The position numbers were made by a program, and so were the translations under genes. A DNA stretch of 32,849 nucleotides from Oceanobacillus luteolus (GTDB lineage Bacteria > Bacillota > Bacilli > Bacillales > Amphibacillaceae). The notes below the pieces were generated by a model. The model was given only the letters and a program-made list of their open reading frames with translations. It was not told the origin of the DNA and searched no databases. Location of the stretch: positions 1 through 32,849 of the forward strand of contig NZ_JAMBON010000039.1 of assembly GCF_023715655.1 (NCBI RefSeq), given 5' to 3'. Shown in pieces: positions 8,439-16,753 of this stretch; position 1 is the stretch's first letter, and every line of letters starts with the position of its first letter.

Positions 8439-8554
8439 CAAAACTTTACTATATATAAAGAGAAAGATAAATAAAAGAGAAGAGGAGGAGAACGCGCGCG
8501 AGGACTCTGTATTCAGTATAATGATGGTAGCTCATGATAAAGGGGGGAATGAAA

Positions 8555-9211
8555 TTGAGTTTCTTCAGTGCAGAAATACTCTCCGGTATTATTACTGGTG
8601 TCATTGTTGGTTTAATCCTTTGGGGATTTCAATTAAGAAGAGAGAAAATATTACTTAAGCATCACTATGAGAGAGAAATATCCATCTTGAAAGAGAAATT
8701 GTATTTTGTGAATTATCGTGGAGATGCGTTTCGTGTATCTCACGTGATGTACTCTCAGCCCCTCTTTGTGGAGGAAATTATTGAGATTTTACAAGACCAT
8801 CCTCTCGACTTGATGGAAAGATATGCCTACCATAACAAAGAACTCGCAGCATTGCTCCATGCATTTAAAAATAAATATTTGGAAGTTAGGAAAAATGCAG
8901 AGTTACTCGATGTCAAAACGAGTGATTATATTAGACACTACAATGCGAATAACGGGAAACCCTTAGCGGATGATGAGGCATACAAAATTTATTTTAGCGG
9001 GAAAATTTATGATTTGGATGAAGAAGAAATTCAAGTTTATCTCGATGATGTGCATATTAATAACGAACTGAGAAGTGTTTTTGTGAATTTCCGGGAAAAG
9101 CATTTCAGCTCGATCTCGCAGTATGTAGACTCAAGAAAAGAACTTATTGAATATGCCCAAGAGATAGAGAAAGCTGTAGTCCATAATCAACCCAATCCGT
9201 TTGATAAATAA
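8555..9211 (+). CDS. Membrane-anchored protein of unknown function
   Basis: Not recognised. From a TTG start at 8555, seven bases after AAGGGGGG, the product has 218 residues; in-frame ATGs at 8534 and 8549 are alternatives, the second being too close to the SD. It has one N-terminal membrane segment (about residues 6-24, ILSGIITGVIVGLILWGF), a basic stop-transfer (QLRREK), and then about 190 mostly charged, helix-forming residues. The topology suggests a cytoplasmic domain held at the membrane. No catalytic or binding motif is evident. It stands alone between the TTGAC-box region and a weak terminator, and its C-terminus is hydrophilic (NQPNPFDK). Confidence 0.65.
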   Translation: MSFFSAEILSGIITGVIVGLILWGFQLRREKILLKHHYEREISILKEKLYFVNYRGDAFRVSHVMYSQPLFVEEIIEILQDHPLDLMERYAYHNKELAALLHAFKNKYLEVRKNAELLDVKTSDYIRHYNANNGKPLADDEAYKIYFSGKIYDLDEEEIQVYLDDVHINNELRSVFVNFREKHFSSISQYVDSRKELIEYAQEIEKAVVHNQPNPFDK

Positions 9212-9238
9212 GACCTAATTGTGATATAAGTGTAAAGG

Positions 9239-9260
9239 AGCAAAAAAATCTTTGCTTTTA
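9239..9260 (+). terminator. Weak terminator
   Basis: A 6-bp stem (AGCAAA with TTTGCT, loop AAAATC) is followed by a T-rich stretch. It lies 28 bases after the unknown membrane protein. Confidence 0.5.
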
Positions 9261-9303
9261 TTTTAGTTTTTCCTTGTATTGCTAATGAGAGGATTGAATA
9301 TAG

Positions 9304-10296
9304 ATGAAAGAGAATTTTTGGCGTGAATTACCACGACCGTTTTTTATCCTGGCGCCGATGGAGGATGTGACTGATGTTGTCTTCCGTCATGTCGTGAGTG
9401 AAGCGGCCAGACCAGATGTGTTTTTCACGGAATTCACCAATTCAGTGAGCTATTGTCATCCAGAGGGGAAAATGAGTGTACGTGGTCGTTTGACTTATAC
9501 AGAGGATGAACAACCGATTGTCGCCCATATATGGGGAGACGAGCCGGAACATTTCAAGCAAATGAGCATCGGGATGGCAGAAGAAGGCTTTAAAGGTTTA
9601 GATATTAACATGGGTTGTCCTGTCCCTAATGTGGCAGGCAAAGGAAAAGGATGTGGCCTTATACGCCGTCCGGAAGTTGCCGCTGAGCTTATCCAAGCTG
9701 CAAAAGCGGGAGGATTACCAGTTAGTGTAAAGACACGCCTCGGCTATACTCAAGTTGACGAGTGGCGCGACTGGCTGACACATGTGTTGAAACAGGATAT
9801 CGTGAATCTTTCCATCCATCTACGTACGAAGAAGGAAATGAGTAACTATCCAGCACACTGGGAACTCATCCCGGAAATCAAGAAACTGCGGGACGAGATA
9901 GCTCCGGATACCTTACTTACGATTAATGGGGATATTCCAGATCGACAAACTGGTTTGGAACTTGCTGAAAAGTATGGTGTGGATGGCATTATGATTGGCC
10001 GTGGAATTTTCAAAAATCCATTTGCTTTTGAAAAAGAAAAGAAAGAGCACACCAGTAAAGAACTGCTTGATTTGTTAAGATTGCACTTGGATCTATTTGA
10101 CAAGTATTCCGCAATGGAAGATCGTCCATTCAAACCACTACGACGCTTTTTCAAAATTTATGTCCGTGGTATTCGCGGCGCTAGCGTGCTAAGACATGAA
10201 TTGATGAGCACAGAAACTACAGATGAAGTGCGTGCATTATTGGATGAGTTTGAACGTCAACATGCGGACGTATTGGAAGAGACGAGGAGGGGATAA
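9304..10296 (+). CDS. tRNA-dihydrouridine synthase
   Basis: This 330-residue FMN-dependent enzyme reduces specific uridines in the tRNA D-loop to dihydrouridine. The N-terminal [11 protein letters not shown] is the FMN-binding signature of Dus proteins. The catalytic cysteine is Cys105 in INMGCPVPN, and VKTRLG with Lys143 is the conserved phosphate/flavin contact. INGDI near residue 203 and [10 protein letters not shown] near 226 complete the TIM barrel, and a helical C-terminal tRNA-binding domain follows. It resembles the shorter second Dus of Bacillus (YfjN-type), but I do not assign a dus subtype. The DUF2200 gene begins one base after its stop, so the two are probably translationally coupled. 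Confidence 0.93.
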   Translation: MKENFWRELPRPFFILAPMEDVTDVVFRHVVSEAARPDVFFTEFTNSVSYCHPEGKMSVRGRLTYTEDEQPIVAHIWGDEPEHFKQMSIGMAEEGFKGLDINMGCPVPNVAGKGKGCGLIRRPEVAAELIQAAKAGGLPVSVKTRLGYTQVDEWRDWLTHVLKQDIVNLSIHLRTKKEMSNYPAHWELIPEIKKLRDEIAPDTLLTINGDIPDRQTGLELAEKYGVDGIMIGRGIFKNPFAFEKEKKEHTSKELLDLLRLHLDLFDKYSAMEDRPFKPLRRFFKIYVRGIRGASVLRHELMSTETTDEVRALLDEFERQHADVLEETRRG

Positions 10297-10297
10297 C

Positions 10298-10651
10298 ATG
10301 GCAAAGCATAGAATTTATACGATGAGTTTTGCAAGTGTATATCCTCACTATATTACGAAGGCGGAGAAAAAAGGCCGTACGAAAGAAGAAGTCGATGAAA
10401 TCATCCGTTGGTTGACCGGATATAGTCAAGAAGAGCTGGAAACGGAAATAGAAAAGAAAACAAATTTTGAAGACTTCTTCGCTCAAGCTCCAAAGTTGAA
10501 TCCATCCCGGTCGTTGATTACAGGTGTGATTTGTGGTGTTCGAGTGGAGGAAATTGAAGACCCACTAATGAAGGAAATACGCTACATGGACAAGTTGATT
10601 GACGAACTGGCAAAAGGAAAAGCGATGGAGAAAATTTTGAGGACATCGTAA
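10298..10651 (+). CDS. DUF2200-family protein
   Basis: The 117-residue cytoplasmic protein begins at ATG 10298. Its SD (GAGGAGGGG, 10284-10292) lies inside the end of the dihydrouridine synthase gene. The N-terminal [26 protein letters not shown], read as two adjoining parts ([16 protein letters not shown] and [10 protein letters not shown]), is characteristic of DUF2200, as are the [10 protein letters not shown] stretch and the [18 protein letters not shown] stretch. The function of the family is not established. The gene ends before a 14-bp terminator shared with the convergent ABC transporter genes. Confidence 0.85.
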   Translation: MAKHRIYTMSFASVYPHYITKAEKKGRTKEEVDEIIRWLTGYSQEELETEIEKKTNFEDFFAQAPKLNPSRSLITGVICGVRVEEIEDPLMKEIRYMDKLIDELAKGKAMEKILRTS

Positions 10652-10680
10652 GAGAGGACTTCTGAAAAACGTATATAAGA

Positions 10681-10710
10681 AAAGGCTTAGAATTCAAATT
10701 CTAAGCCTTT
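10681..10710. terminator. Bidirectional terminator
   Basis: A perfect 14-bp inverted repeat (AAAGGCTTAGAATT and its complement, two bases between) is flanked by A-run and T-run sequence. It ends the dus-DUF2200 unit on + and the ABC transporter unit on -. Confidence 0.85.
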
Positions 10711-10738
10711 CTTTTATCATTTTTACAAGAGACTCTAA

Positions 10739-12259
10739 TTATCTAATCCCTTCATTCTCCAGAAACTGTCGAGCGACATCCTCTGCACTTTTTCCTTCGA
10801 TAGCTACTTGATAATTCATTTCCCGCATTTGATCATCCGTGATTTTACCGGCTAATTGATTTAAAATTCCCTCCAGTTCTGGATATTCCTCGAGCGTTTC
10901 CTTCCTTAAAAGCGGAGCGCCTTGATACGGTGGGAATAATTCAAGGTCGTCTTCTAATACGGTAAGATTATAACGTCTGAGCTCACTATCCGTGGAGTAG
11001 GCATCCAATAGATTAATATCATCCTGTTCGATTGCCGTATAACGTAATTTCGGCTCCATCGTTACAAGATTTGGAAATTCCAATTCATATAAATCTTGAA
11101 TACCGAGATATCCGTCTTGCCGATCGGTAAATTCCAAAGTGAATCCAGCTTTGACTTCTTCTTCTAGACCATGCAGATCGGAAATCTTTTCTACATTGTG
11201 CTCCTCAACAAAGGATTGTGATACAGCCAATGCATACGTATTATTGAATTCCATCGGTTCCAATAGAACGAGGTCATATCTTTCGAGTAGTCCGTCTTTC
11301 GCTTGTTCATAGACTTCTTGTCTATCCGTACTAAGTGAGGTTTCTTCTAAAAATTGTGTAACAATTGTTCCAGTAAACTCTGGATAAATATCTATGCTTT
11401 CAGATTCAAGTGCATTAAACAGAAAAGTTGTTTTACCAAGACTAGGTTCTAGTTCAACTTGTAAATCTGTCTCGTCCTCAATTAAAATTTTGTACATATT
11501 AATCAAGATCTCCGGTTCGGATCCCAACTTCCCGCCAATGACGATGGTGTCCTGATTACTATTGAATAAGTTCGGAATGACTGATATTCCAATCGTTATA
11601 ACAACAATGGTTGCTGTAGCGACAAGAGTTTTCTTGTAAGAAAGTTTTTGCATTCCCCGTAATATCACATCAAAAAGAATAGCCAATAGCGCTGCAGGTA
11701 TAGCTCCGAGCAAAATGAGTGCTGAATTATTACGATCAATTCCAAGTAAGATGATATCCCCTAATCCACCAGCCCCGATTAAAGCTGCAAGGGTTGCTGT
11801 TCCGATAATGAGTACCATCGCTGTCCGTATCCCTGCCATAATTACTGGCATTGCAAGGGGGAGTTCTACTTTCCACAGTCTTTTCCTAGCATTCATTCCC
11901 ATAGCCATAGCAGCCTCAATTAAAGACGCATCGACTTCCTTAATACCCGTGTAGGTGTTGCGGAGGATAGGAAGCAGCGCATAAATCACTAATGCAATGA
12001 TTGCTGGTACTTTACCGATCCCCAGTAAAGGAATTAATAGACCTAATAATGCCAATGAAGGAATGGTCTGTAAAACTGCAGTGATGCCGATGATACTTTC
12101 TGAGAGTTTCTCTTTTTTCGTAAGATAGATTCCCAGAGGCACAGCAATGAGTACTGCGAAAAATAGGGCGATGAACGATATTTCAATATGCTCTATCAAT
12201 GCTTGAAAGAGGTCTTGCTTTCGATTTTGCAACTCCTGTATCAGATTATTCACGGCCAT
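10739..12259 (-). CDS. Fused permease and substrate-binding protein of a quaternary-amine-type ABC transporter (OpuC/BilEB/EgtU-like)
   Basis: This 506-residue protein joins two parts normally made separately in Bacillus OpuC. Residues about 1-215 form a five- or six-span BPD permease with the coupling motif region EAAMAMGMNARKRLWKVELP. One further membrane segment at about 210-230 leads to an extracellular ligand-binding domain of the OpuAC/glycine-betaine type (from about 238, IVIGGKLGSEPEILINMY, to the end). Known fused relatives include Listeria BilEB and the ergothioneine transporter subunit EgtU of streptococci and Helicobacter, so the ligand could be betaine, carnitine, choline, ergothioneine or similar. 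The start overlaps the upstream ATPase gene by 14 bases, with AAAGGGGGA as SD. Confidence 0.9.
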   Translation of the reverse strand: MAVNNLIQELQNRKQDLFQALIEHIEISFIALFFAVLIAVPLGIYLTKKEKLSESIIGITAVLQTIPSLALLGLLIPLLGIGKVPAIIALVIYALLPILRNTYTGIKEVDASLIEAAMAMGMNARKRLWKVELPLAMPVIMAGIRTAMVLIIGTATLAALIGAGGLGDIILLGIDRNNSALILLGAIPAALLAILFDVILRGMQKLSYKKTLVATATIVVITIGISVIPNLFNSNQDTIVIGGKLGSEPEILINMYKILIEDETDLQVELEPSLGKTTFLFNALESESIDIYPEFTGTIVTQFLEETSLSTDRQEVYEQAKDGLLERYDLVLLEPMEFNNTYALAVSQSFVEEHNVEKISDLHGLEEEVKAGFTLEFTDRQDGYLGIQDLYELEFPNLVTMEPKLRYTAIEQDDINLLDAYSTDSELRRYNLTVLEDDLELFPPYQGAPLLRKETLEEYPELEGILNQLAGKITDDQMREMNYQVAIEGKSAEDVARQFLENEGIR

Positions 12260-13199
12260 TTCCCCCTTTATTTACATGTTGGGAGAAATATTGAATCATA
12301 ATTTGTCTGTCAACCTTACCAACTGGAACTCCATTTTTTTCAACGATTATTTCGACATGTTCGGTTAGTTTCGCTAAAACTTCCTCCATCGTTGCTGTGG
12401 CAGAGATGGAAGCTGTCCCAGGTTCCGTATGATTCAGAGGCTGCGTATACTTATCTAGGTTAAAATCAAAATTCGCATGTGCGCTATTGCCCACAAAATC
12501 CCTGACAAAGTCATTGGTCGGATGGTTGATCAATTCCTCAGGTGTACCTAGCTGGATAATTTCCCCTTGGTTCATTAATGCAATCCGATCAGCAAGTTTC
12601 ACTGCTTCTTTCATATCGTGTGTGACAAATACGATTGTTTTCTTGATCGATTGTTGGAGATGAATGATATCTTCCTGCAGTTTTTCACGACTGAGCGGGT
12701 CGAGGGCACTGAATGGTTCGTCCATTAAAATGATTTCTGGGTCGGCAGCTAAAGCACGTATGACACCAACTCGTTGTTGCTCACCGCCTGAAAGCTCATT
12801 AGGCTTTCGATTCCGATATGTATCAGGGTCCAATCCAACCATATCCAACAATTCAGTTACCCGATGATGAATTTTTTCTTTGCTCCATTGTTTCAATTCC
12901 GGAACAATCGCGATATTTTCTTCAATTGTCATATGTGGAAATAGAGCGATCTGCTGCAGGACGTATCCGATATTCCAGCGCAGTTCATCAATTTGATATT
13001 CACTTATTTTTTTCTCGTTGATGGTGATTGCTCCATTAGTCAAAGGAATGAGGCGGTTGATCATTTTTAACGTAGTTGTCTTGCCGCATCCACTGGGGCC
13101 GATCAGCACAAAAAATTCGCCTTTTTCAATGGTGAAGTTTAATGCGTTGACAGCAATTGTTTCGTCATATTGCTTGGAAACATTTTTAAATGTAATCAT
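12246..13199 (-). CDS. ABC transporter ATPase of the quaternary-amine uptake family (OpuCA/BilEA/EgtV-like)
   Basis: The 317-residue protein drives the fused permease-binding protein encoded next to it. Walker A is GPSGCGKT (34-41), the Q-loop QQIALFP lies near 82, the signature LSGGEQ is at 136-141, Walker B IILMDEP at 156-162, and the switch histidine is in FVTHD near 193. After about residue 240 there is a short C-terminal part with a single CBS-like unit (ISATATMEEVLAKL...VGKVDRQIMIQYF), shorter than the tandem CBS pair of OpuCA, where CBS domains sense ionic strength or nucleotides. First gene of the two-gene unit. Confidence 0.92.
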   Translation of the reverse strand: MITFKNVSKQYDETIAVNALNFTIEKGEFFVLIGPSGCGKTTTLKMINRLIPLTNGAITINEKKISEYQIDELRWNIGYVLQQIALFPHMTIEENIAIVPELKQWSKEKIHHRVTELLDMVGLDPDTYRNRKPNELSGGEQQRVGVIRALAADPEIILMDEPFSALDPLSREKLQEDIIHLQQSIKKTIVFVTHDMKEAVKLADRIALMNQGEIIQLGTPEELINHPTNDFVRDFVGNSAHANFDFNLDKYTQPLNHTEPGTASISATATMEEVLAKLTEHVEIIVEKNGVPVGKVDRQIMIQYFSQHVNKGGNGRE

Positions 13200-13245
13200 T
13201 AGTGTAATTAATCCCTTCTGTACGTTTGTTGGTTATCTTCATTAC

Positions 13246-13274
13246 AGTGTAGTATTGGTAGAATAAAAGCTCAA
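13246..13274 (-). promoter_or_regulatory. Predicted promoter of the ABC transporter unit
   Basis: On the minus strand TTGAGC (13274-13269) and TACACT (13251-13246) have a 17-base spacer, about 50 bases before the ATPase start. The remaining intergenic sequence to csaA (13275-13546) is AT-rich. A TATAAT at 13490-13495 could serve csaA, but no matching -35 is seen; otherwise I see nothing in it. Confidence 0.5.
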
Positions 13275-13546
13275 TAAATAAGTACGCGGCGGTGATATGT
13301 ATTGCTCTCCATTTTTGTTTATGAAGTCTCTCCATCCTTCAACATACTCTATTCCTCTTTTTCGAATTTTTAATACTTATTTTGATATTTTTTTTAAGAA
13401 AATTTTCGGAGTTGCATCTTTTTTATGAAGTAAATCGTCTATGTCTACAAATTCTTATGGAATATAGGGAATATGATAAACCATCTTGTTATAATGATAG
13501 ATAGAAAGGATAGACTGAAAAGTAATTTAGTAATGGAGGTATCATG

Positions 13547-13876
13547 ATGGCAACGATTGAAGATTTTATGAAGTTGGATATTCGAATTGGTACAGTCATT
13601 AAAGCAGAGCCTTTTCCGGAGGCAAGGAAGCCTGCAATCAAGTTGGAGATTGATTTTGGTGAAATTGGTATCAAACAATCCTCGGCACAAATTACAAATA
13701 GGTACAAACCTGAACAATTAATCGGCAATCAAGTGGTCGCAGTAGTAAACTTCCCGCCGAGAAGAATCGCAGGGTTCAAATCGGAAGTATTGGTGATCGG
13801 AGGCGTCCCGGAAGAGGGAGATGTCGTGTTGTTGAAGCCAGATCAACCTGTTGAGAATGGGACAACAATCTCATAA
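13547..13876 (+). CDS. csaA: CsaA chaperone-like tRNA-binding protein
   Basis: The 109-residue protein is full length for Bacillus CsaA. It is a single EMAP-II/tRNA-binding OB fold, with diagnostic stretches [26 protein letters not shown] and [18 protein letters not shown]. CsaA is a homodimeric cytoplasmic chaperone that binds SecA, preproteins and tRNA-like ligands, and is thought to help protein export in Bacillus. Two adjacent ATGs (13544 and 13547) are possible; the second gives six bases to GGAGGT and is preferred. A monocistronic gene with its own terminator. Confidence 0.92.
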   Translation: MATIEDFMKLDIRIGTVIKAEPFPEARKPAIKLEIDFGEIGIKQSSAQITNRYKPEQLIGNQVVAVVNFPPRRIAGFKSEVLVIGGVPEEGDVVLLKPDQPVENGTTIS

Positions 13877-13884
13877 ACAGAATC

Positions 13885-13920
13885 AAAAGGGGGCTTTCTA
13901 GTTGTGGAGGGCCCTTTTTT
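13885..13920 (+). terminator. csaA terminator
   Basis: An A/G-rich left arm (AAAAGGGGGC) pairs imperfectly with GGGCCCTTTT across a short loop, ending in six T residues, nine bases after the csaA stop. Confidence 0.7.
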
Positions 13921-14020
13921 ATATGTGGAATTGCTGACTGGAAAAAATTCTCTAATCCATCGAATGAAACTTTTTACCTGTCTGATCCGTATATAGACTA
14001 TAGGAAAGTGAGGGATCGTG

Positions 14021-15716
14021 ATGAAAAAATATACTCTACTATTACTACTAGCTTTTATTGGGTGCTTTCTACTTCCTGTCCATGCTTTTGCTGTAGACTT
14101 TAGTATAGAAGAAACGAAAATTGATGCATTTTTGCAAGAGAACGGTATGGTGCACGTAACGGAACTTCACACATACGAATTTGACGGAGATTTTAATGGG
14201 ATAACGCGCGGTTTAATAACCTAAGAAAGGGGCTGCTATTACCGATTTTAATGCCCAAGAAAATGGGAAGCAGCTTGAAGTGGAAAAGGAAGATGCAACT
14301 TATATCATTCACCGGCCTGGTGAAGATGAGACGATAACGATTGAACTTAGCTATATTATTGAAAATGGCGTTGAAGTGTACGAGGATATGGCACAATTTT
14401 ATTGGCCGTTTTTTGATTCAAATAATGAAACAGATTACGAAAATATGACGATAACCGTCCACCCGCCAAAGACAACGAGCGACGTCATCGCTTATGGATA
14501 TCATTCGGCATACGGAACGGAAAAGATTGAAAATGATGGAGTCGTTATTTTTGAAATGGGATTAGTAGAGGGTGGAGAAAAGGGGAATATTCGTGTTGCT
14601 TATGACAGAGACATATTTTCTGCTGCCTCCGTTACGCATAACGAAACCATCCGTGATAAACTTTTGCATGAACAACAAGAACTAGCAGATAAAGAAGCAG
14701 ACTTTTTAAATGCACAGAAGAATTGGGAAAATGTAGCCATAATAGTCATTAGTGTGCTCAGTCTATATTTCCTACTATTACTTTTTTATGCTTGGAGGAA
14801 AAGACAGGCGACTCTTTTGGAGGCGGAGCGGCAAACTCCGGCCAGATCGATAGTACCTAAAGAAGTGATGAGTATGCCAGCGACGATTTATTATTTCCGT
14901 CATTTTACGACTGGTTTAGGTGACTTGCTGACCATCGGAATGATGGATTTAGTAAGGAAAGGGAATATTGAAATACGTGGTGATGACACCTATCATCTAA
15001 TCAACAAGCAAACAGAGCATAAACATGAGGGTCAGCTGATTCATCTCTTGTTTAGAAAGTTGGCTGAAAAAGGAACGTTTTCATTCGAACAACTGGAATC
15101 ATTGTTGAAAAGCTCCAGTAATCAGCAAATGTTTCGTACCGAATTAGCCAAGTATCAAGGTTTGATTATGCAGGAAGTCAAATCTCATCAATTGTTCAAT
15201 CAACATGCGAAACTTCGTTGGTTTACAGGAGTAGTAAGCCTGTTATTCATACCATTGATGATTGTACTTGGAATCTATGAATTATACATGTGGCTTTTCA
15301 TCAGTTTAGCTTTAATGGTCGTCTTACTTACATTTGCTTTTATATTCAAGACCAGAACAGTGAAAGGACAAATCATTAAGCAAGAATGGGACCATTTTAA
15401 GAATCATTTCAGCGGACTGGAATCCAGTAGCTGGTACACGTTGTCAGATGATGACAAAGAGCGTGCGCTTATCTTCACGACAGGAATCAATGATAAGAAA
15501 TTGGCCGAGAAAAATCGGTTTTTAATTAATAATCAGAAGGATGATCAAGAAGAGTCCGACGAACTATTATTTTTAATGTTAGCACTTTCCACTACAGCAC
15601 ACTTGAATTTCGGAGCGGCAACCCAAACATATGCTGAATCAGGAAGTGGTAGTACGTCATATTCGGGCACAGGTACAGGTGTTGGCGGAGGTGGCGGTGG
15701 ATCTGGTGCATTTTGA
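14021..15716 (+). pseudogene. DUF2207-family membrane protein, interrupted by a +1 frameshift
   Basis: The N-terminal part (14021-14224) has a signal peptide (KKYTLLLLLAFIGCFLLP, ending near HAFA) and the start of the DUF2207 beta-domain (DGDFNGITRGLI). It stops at TAA 14222-14224. The next frame opens at 14220, continues PKKGAAITDFNAQENG and runs to 15716 with no stop. Removing one A from the AA at 14218-14219 restores a single protein of about 564 residues. The second part contains the rest of the extracellular domain, a membrane segment (IIVISVLSLYFLLLLFY), a cytoplasmic domain, two more segments near 320-370, and the Gly/Ser-rich tail typical of the family (GTGTGVGGGGGGSGAF). ATG 14021 has GTGAGGG upstream. 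Function of the family is unknown; a sequencing error is possible. Confidence 0.8.
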
Positions 15717-15745
15717 TTTTCATTTGATTATAAGATAGATAAAAC

Positions 15746-15777
15746 AACCCTCCAGCTGCTAGAAAAGCCGGAGGGTT
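15746..15777. terminator. Bidirectional terminator
   Basis: AACCCTCC (15746-15753) pairs with GGAGGGTT (15770-15777), with an inner GC pair extending the stem. It lies between the DUF2207 gene and the convergent YqcI/YcgG gene. Confidence 0.75.
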
Positions 15778-15782
15778 AATTG

Positions 15783-16517
15783 TTATTCCTGTTCTTTATG
15801 GTGAAACGGACATTTCCCTTTAATCGGCTCAATATCATCCCCGATAAAAAACTGCTTCCATTCATGATGAGTCGGGTCTCCGTAATGCCCGATGTCAGGA
15901 TGCTTTGGCAACTGATCCCACATCTCTACCCGTTTGCGGACTTGCTCTCTGGACATCACTCCTGTCCGCTCTGTACCTTCCAACCCTTTAAAGATTCTTC
16001 GCGGCTGGAAGCCAAGTACCATTGCATTGCCTAAATCCCTAGTTTTTCGTTTTTTATATGCTGGTGCATTTCCAAATACGAAAATCGGCTCACCGTGAAA
16101 ATGAAAATCCCATAGATAATGGTCAGGATCACGTGGCGAGTCTTCAGGCCAGCTCACCTCATCAACATTGTGCAAGTATTGGAGAATCTCCCAAAATTGC
16201 TTCCGATAATCATCCAGTTGTCCTTCTGTATCCAATGGCTCGACAAATACAAATAATCCATGGCGTTTGGCATCGGGTTCTTGAAATAGCTTCAGGAAAT
16301 TTATTAAAGCGGAGGGTAAGTTACTCCAATCATCTTGTGTTACGTATGCATAGCGCAGTTCTCCTTTAAGCTCGCCGCGCATACCGAAAAAACATGGAAA
16401 TGTTTTATCTGTAACGGTTTGATGAAACGTTTGATATTCCTTATATAACCATTCGGGTAAGTCGTTGCGGGTATGGAAGTCTTCCTTGGTTAGTAGACTC
16501 TGTTCTTTTGTTTTCAT
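15783..16517 (-). CDS. YqcI/YcgG-family protein
   Basis: The 244-residue product matches the YqcI/YcgG family: FPCFFGMRGELKGELRYAYV near residue 42, a central DYRKQFWEILQYLH, the signature WDFHFHGEPIFVFGNAPAY near 140, FQPRRIFKGLEG near 172, and a C-terminal KCPFHHKEQE. The FHFHGE and CPFHH clusters suggest metal or haem binding, though the biochemical role is not established. The start is ATG 16517 with GGAGGA five bases upstream; an in-frame upstream ATG at 16571 lacks an SD. Single gene, convergent with the DUF2207 gene. Confidence 0.85.
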   Translation of the reverse strand: MKTKEQSLLTKEDFHTRNDLPEWLYKEYQTFHQTVTDKTFPCFFGMRGELKGELRYAYVTQDDWSNLPSALINFLKLFQEPDAKRHGLFVFVEPLDTEGQLDDYRKQFWEILQYLHNVDEVSWPEDSPRDPDHYLWDFHFHGEPIFVFGNAPAYKKRKTRDLGNAMVLGFQPRRIFKGLEGTERTGVMSREQVRKRVEMWDQLPKHPDIGHYGDPTHHEWKQFFIGDDIEPIKGKCPFHHKEQE

Positions 16518-16636
16518 CTTTTCTCCTCCACTATTGTAGTAAATTTGGGGTGTAATAAAATATCTACCCAATACATAAAACGATTAAACGGCGTGGTTGC
16601 AAGGAGAAGAGAGTCCTGATAATGAATTTTTACTAA

Positions 16637-16665
16637 TTGACAGACTAGTACGAGTAAATTAAAAT
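16637..16665 (+). promoter_or_regulatory. Predicted SigA promoter of the acyl-CoA synthetase gene
   Basis: TTGACA (16637-16642) and TAAAAT (16660-16665) have a 17-base spacer, in an AT-rich region about 90 bases before the chosen start codon. Confidence 0.7.
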
Positions 16666-16753
16666 ATAAAATAAATATTGCTATAATAATTTATTTTTAG
16701 AAAATTTGGCGATGAATCTAGGAGTTGAAGATGGAGAAAGGACTGGTGTAATC

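Noticed and set aside
14210-14230. Programmed +1 frameshift as in prfB
   Set aside because: There is no CTT-TGA-type slip codon and no upstream SD-like stimulator at the right distance.
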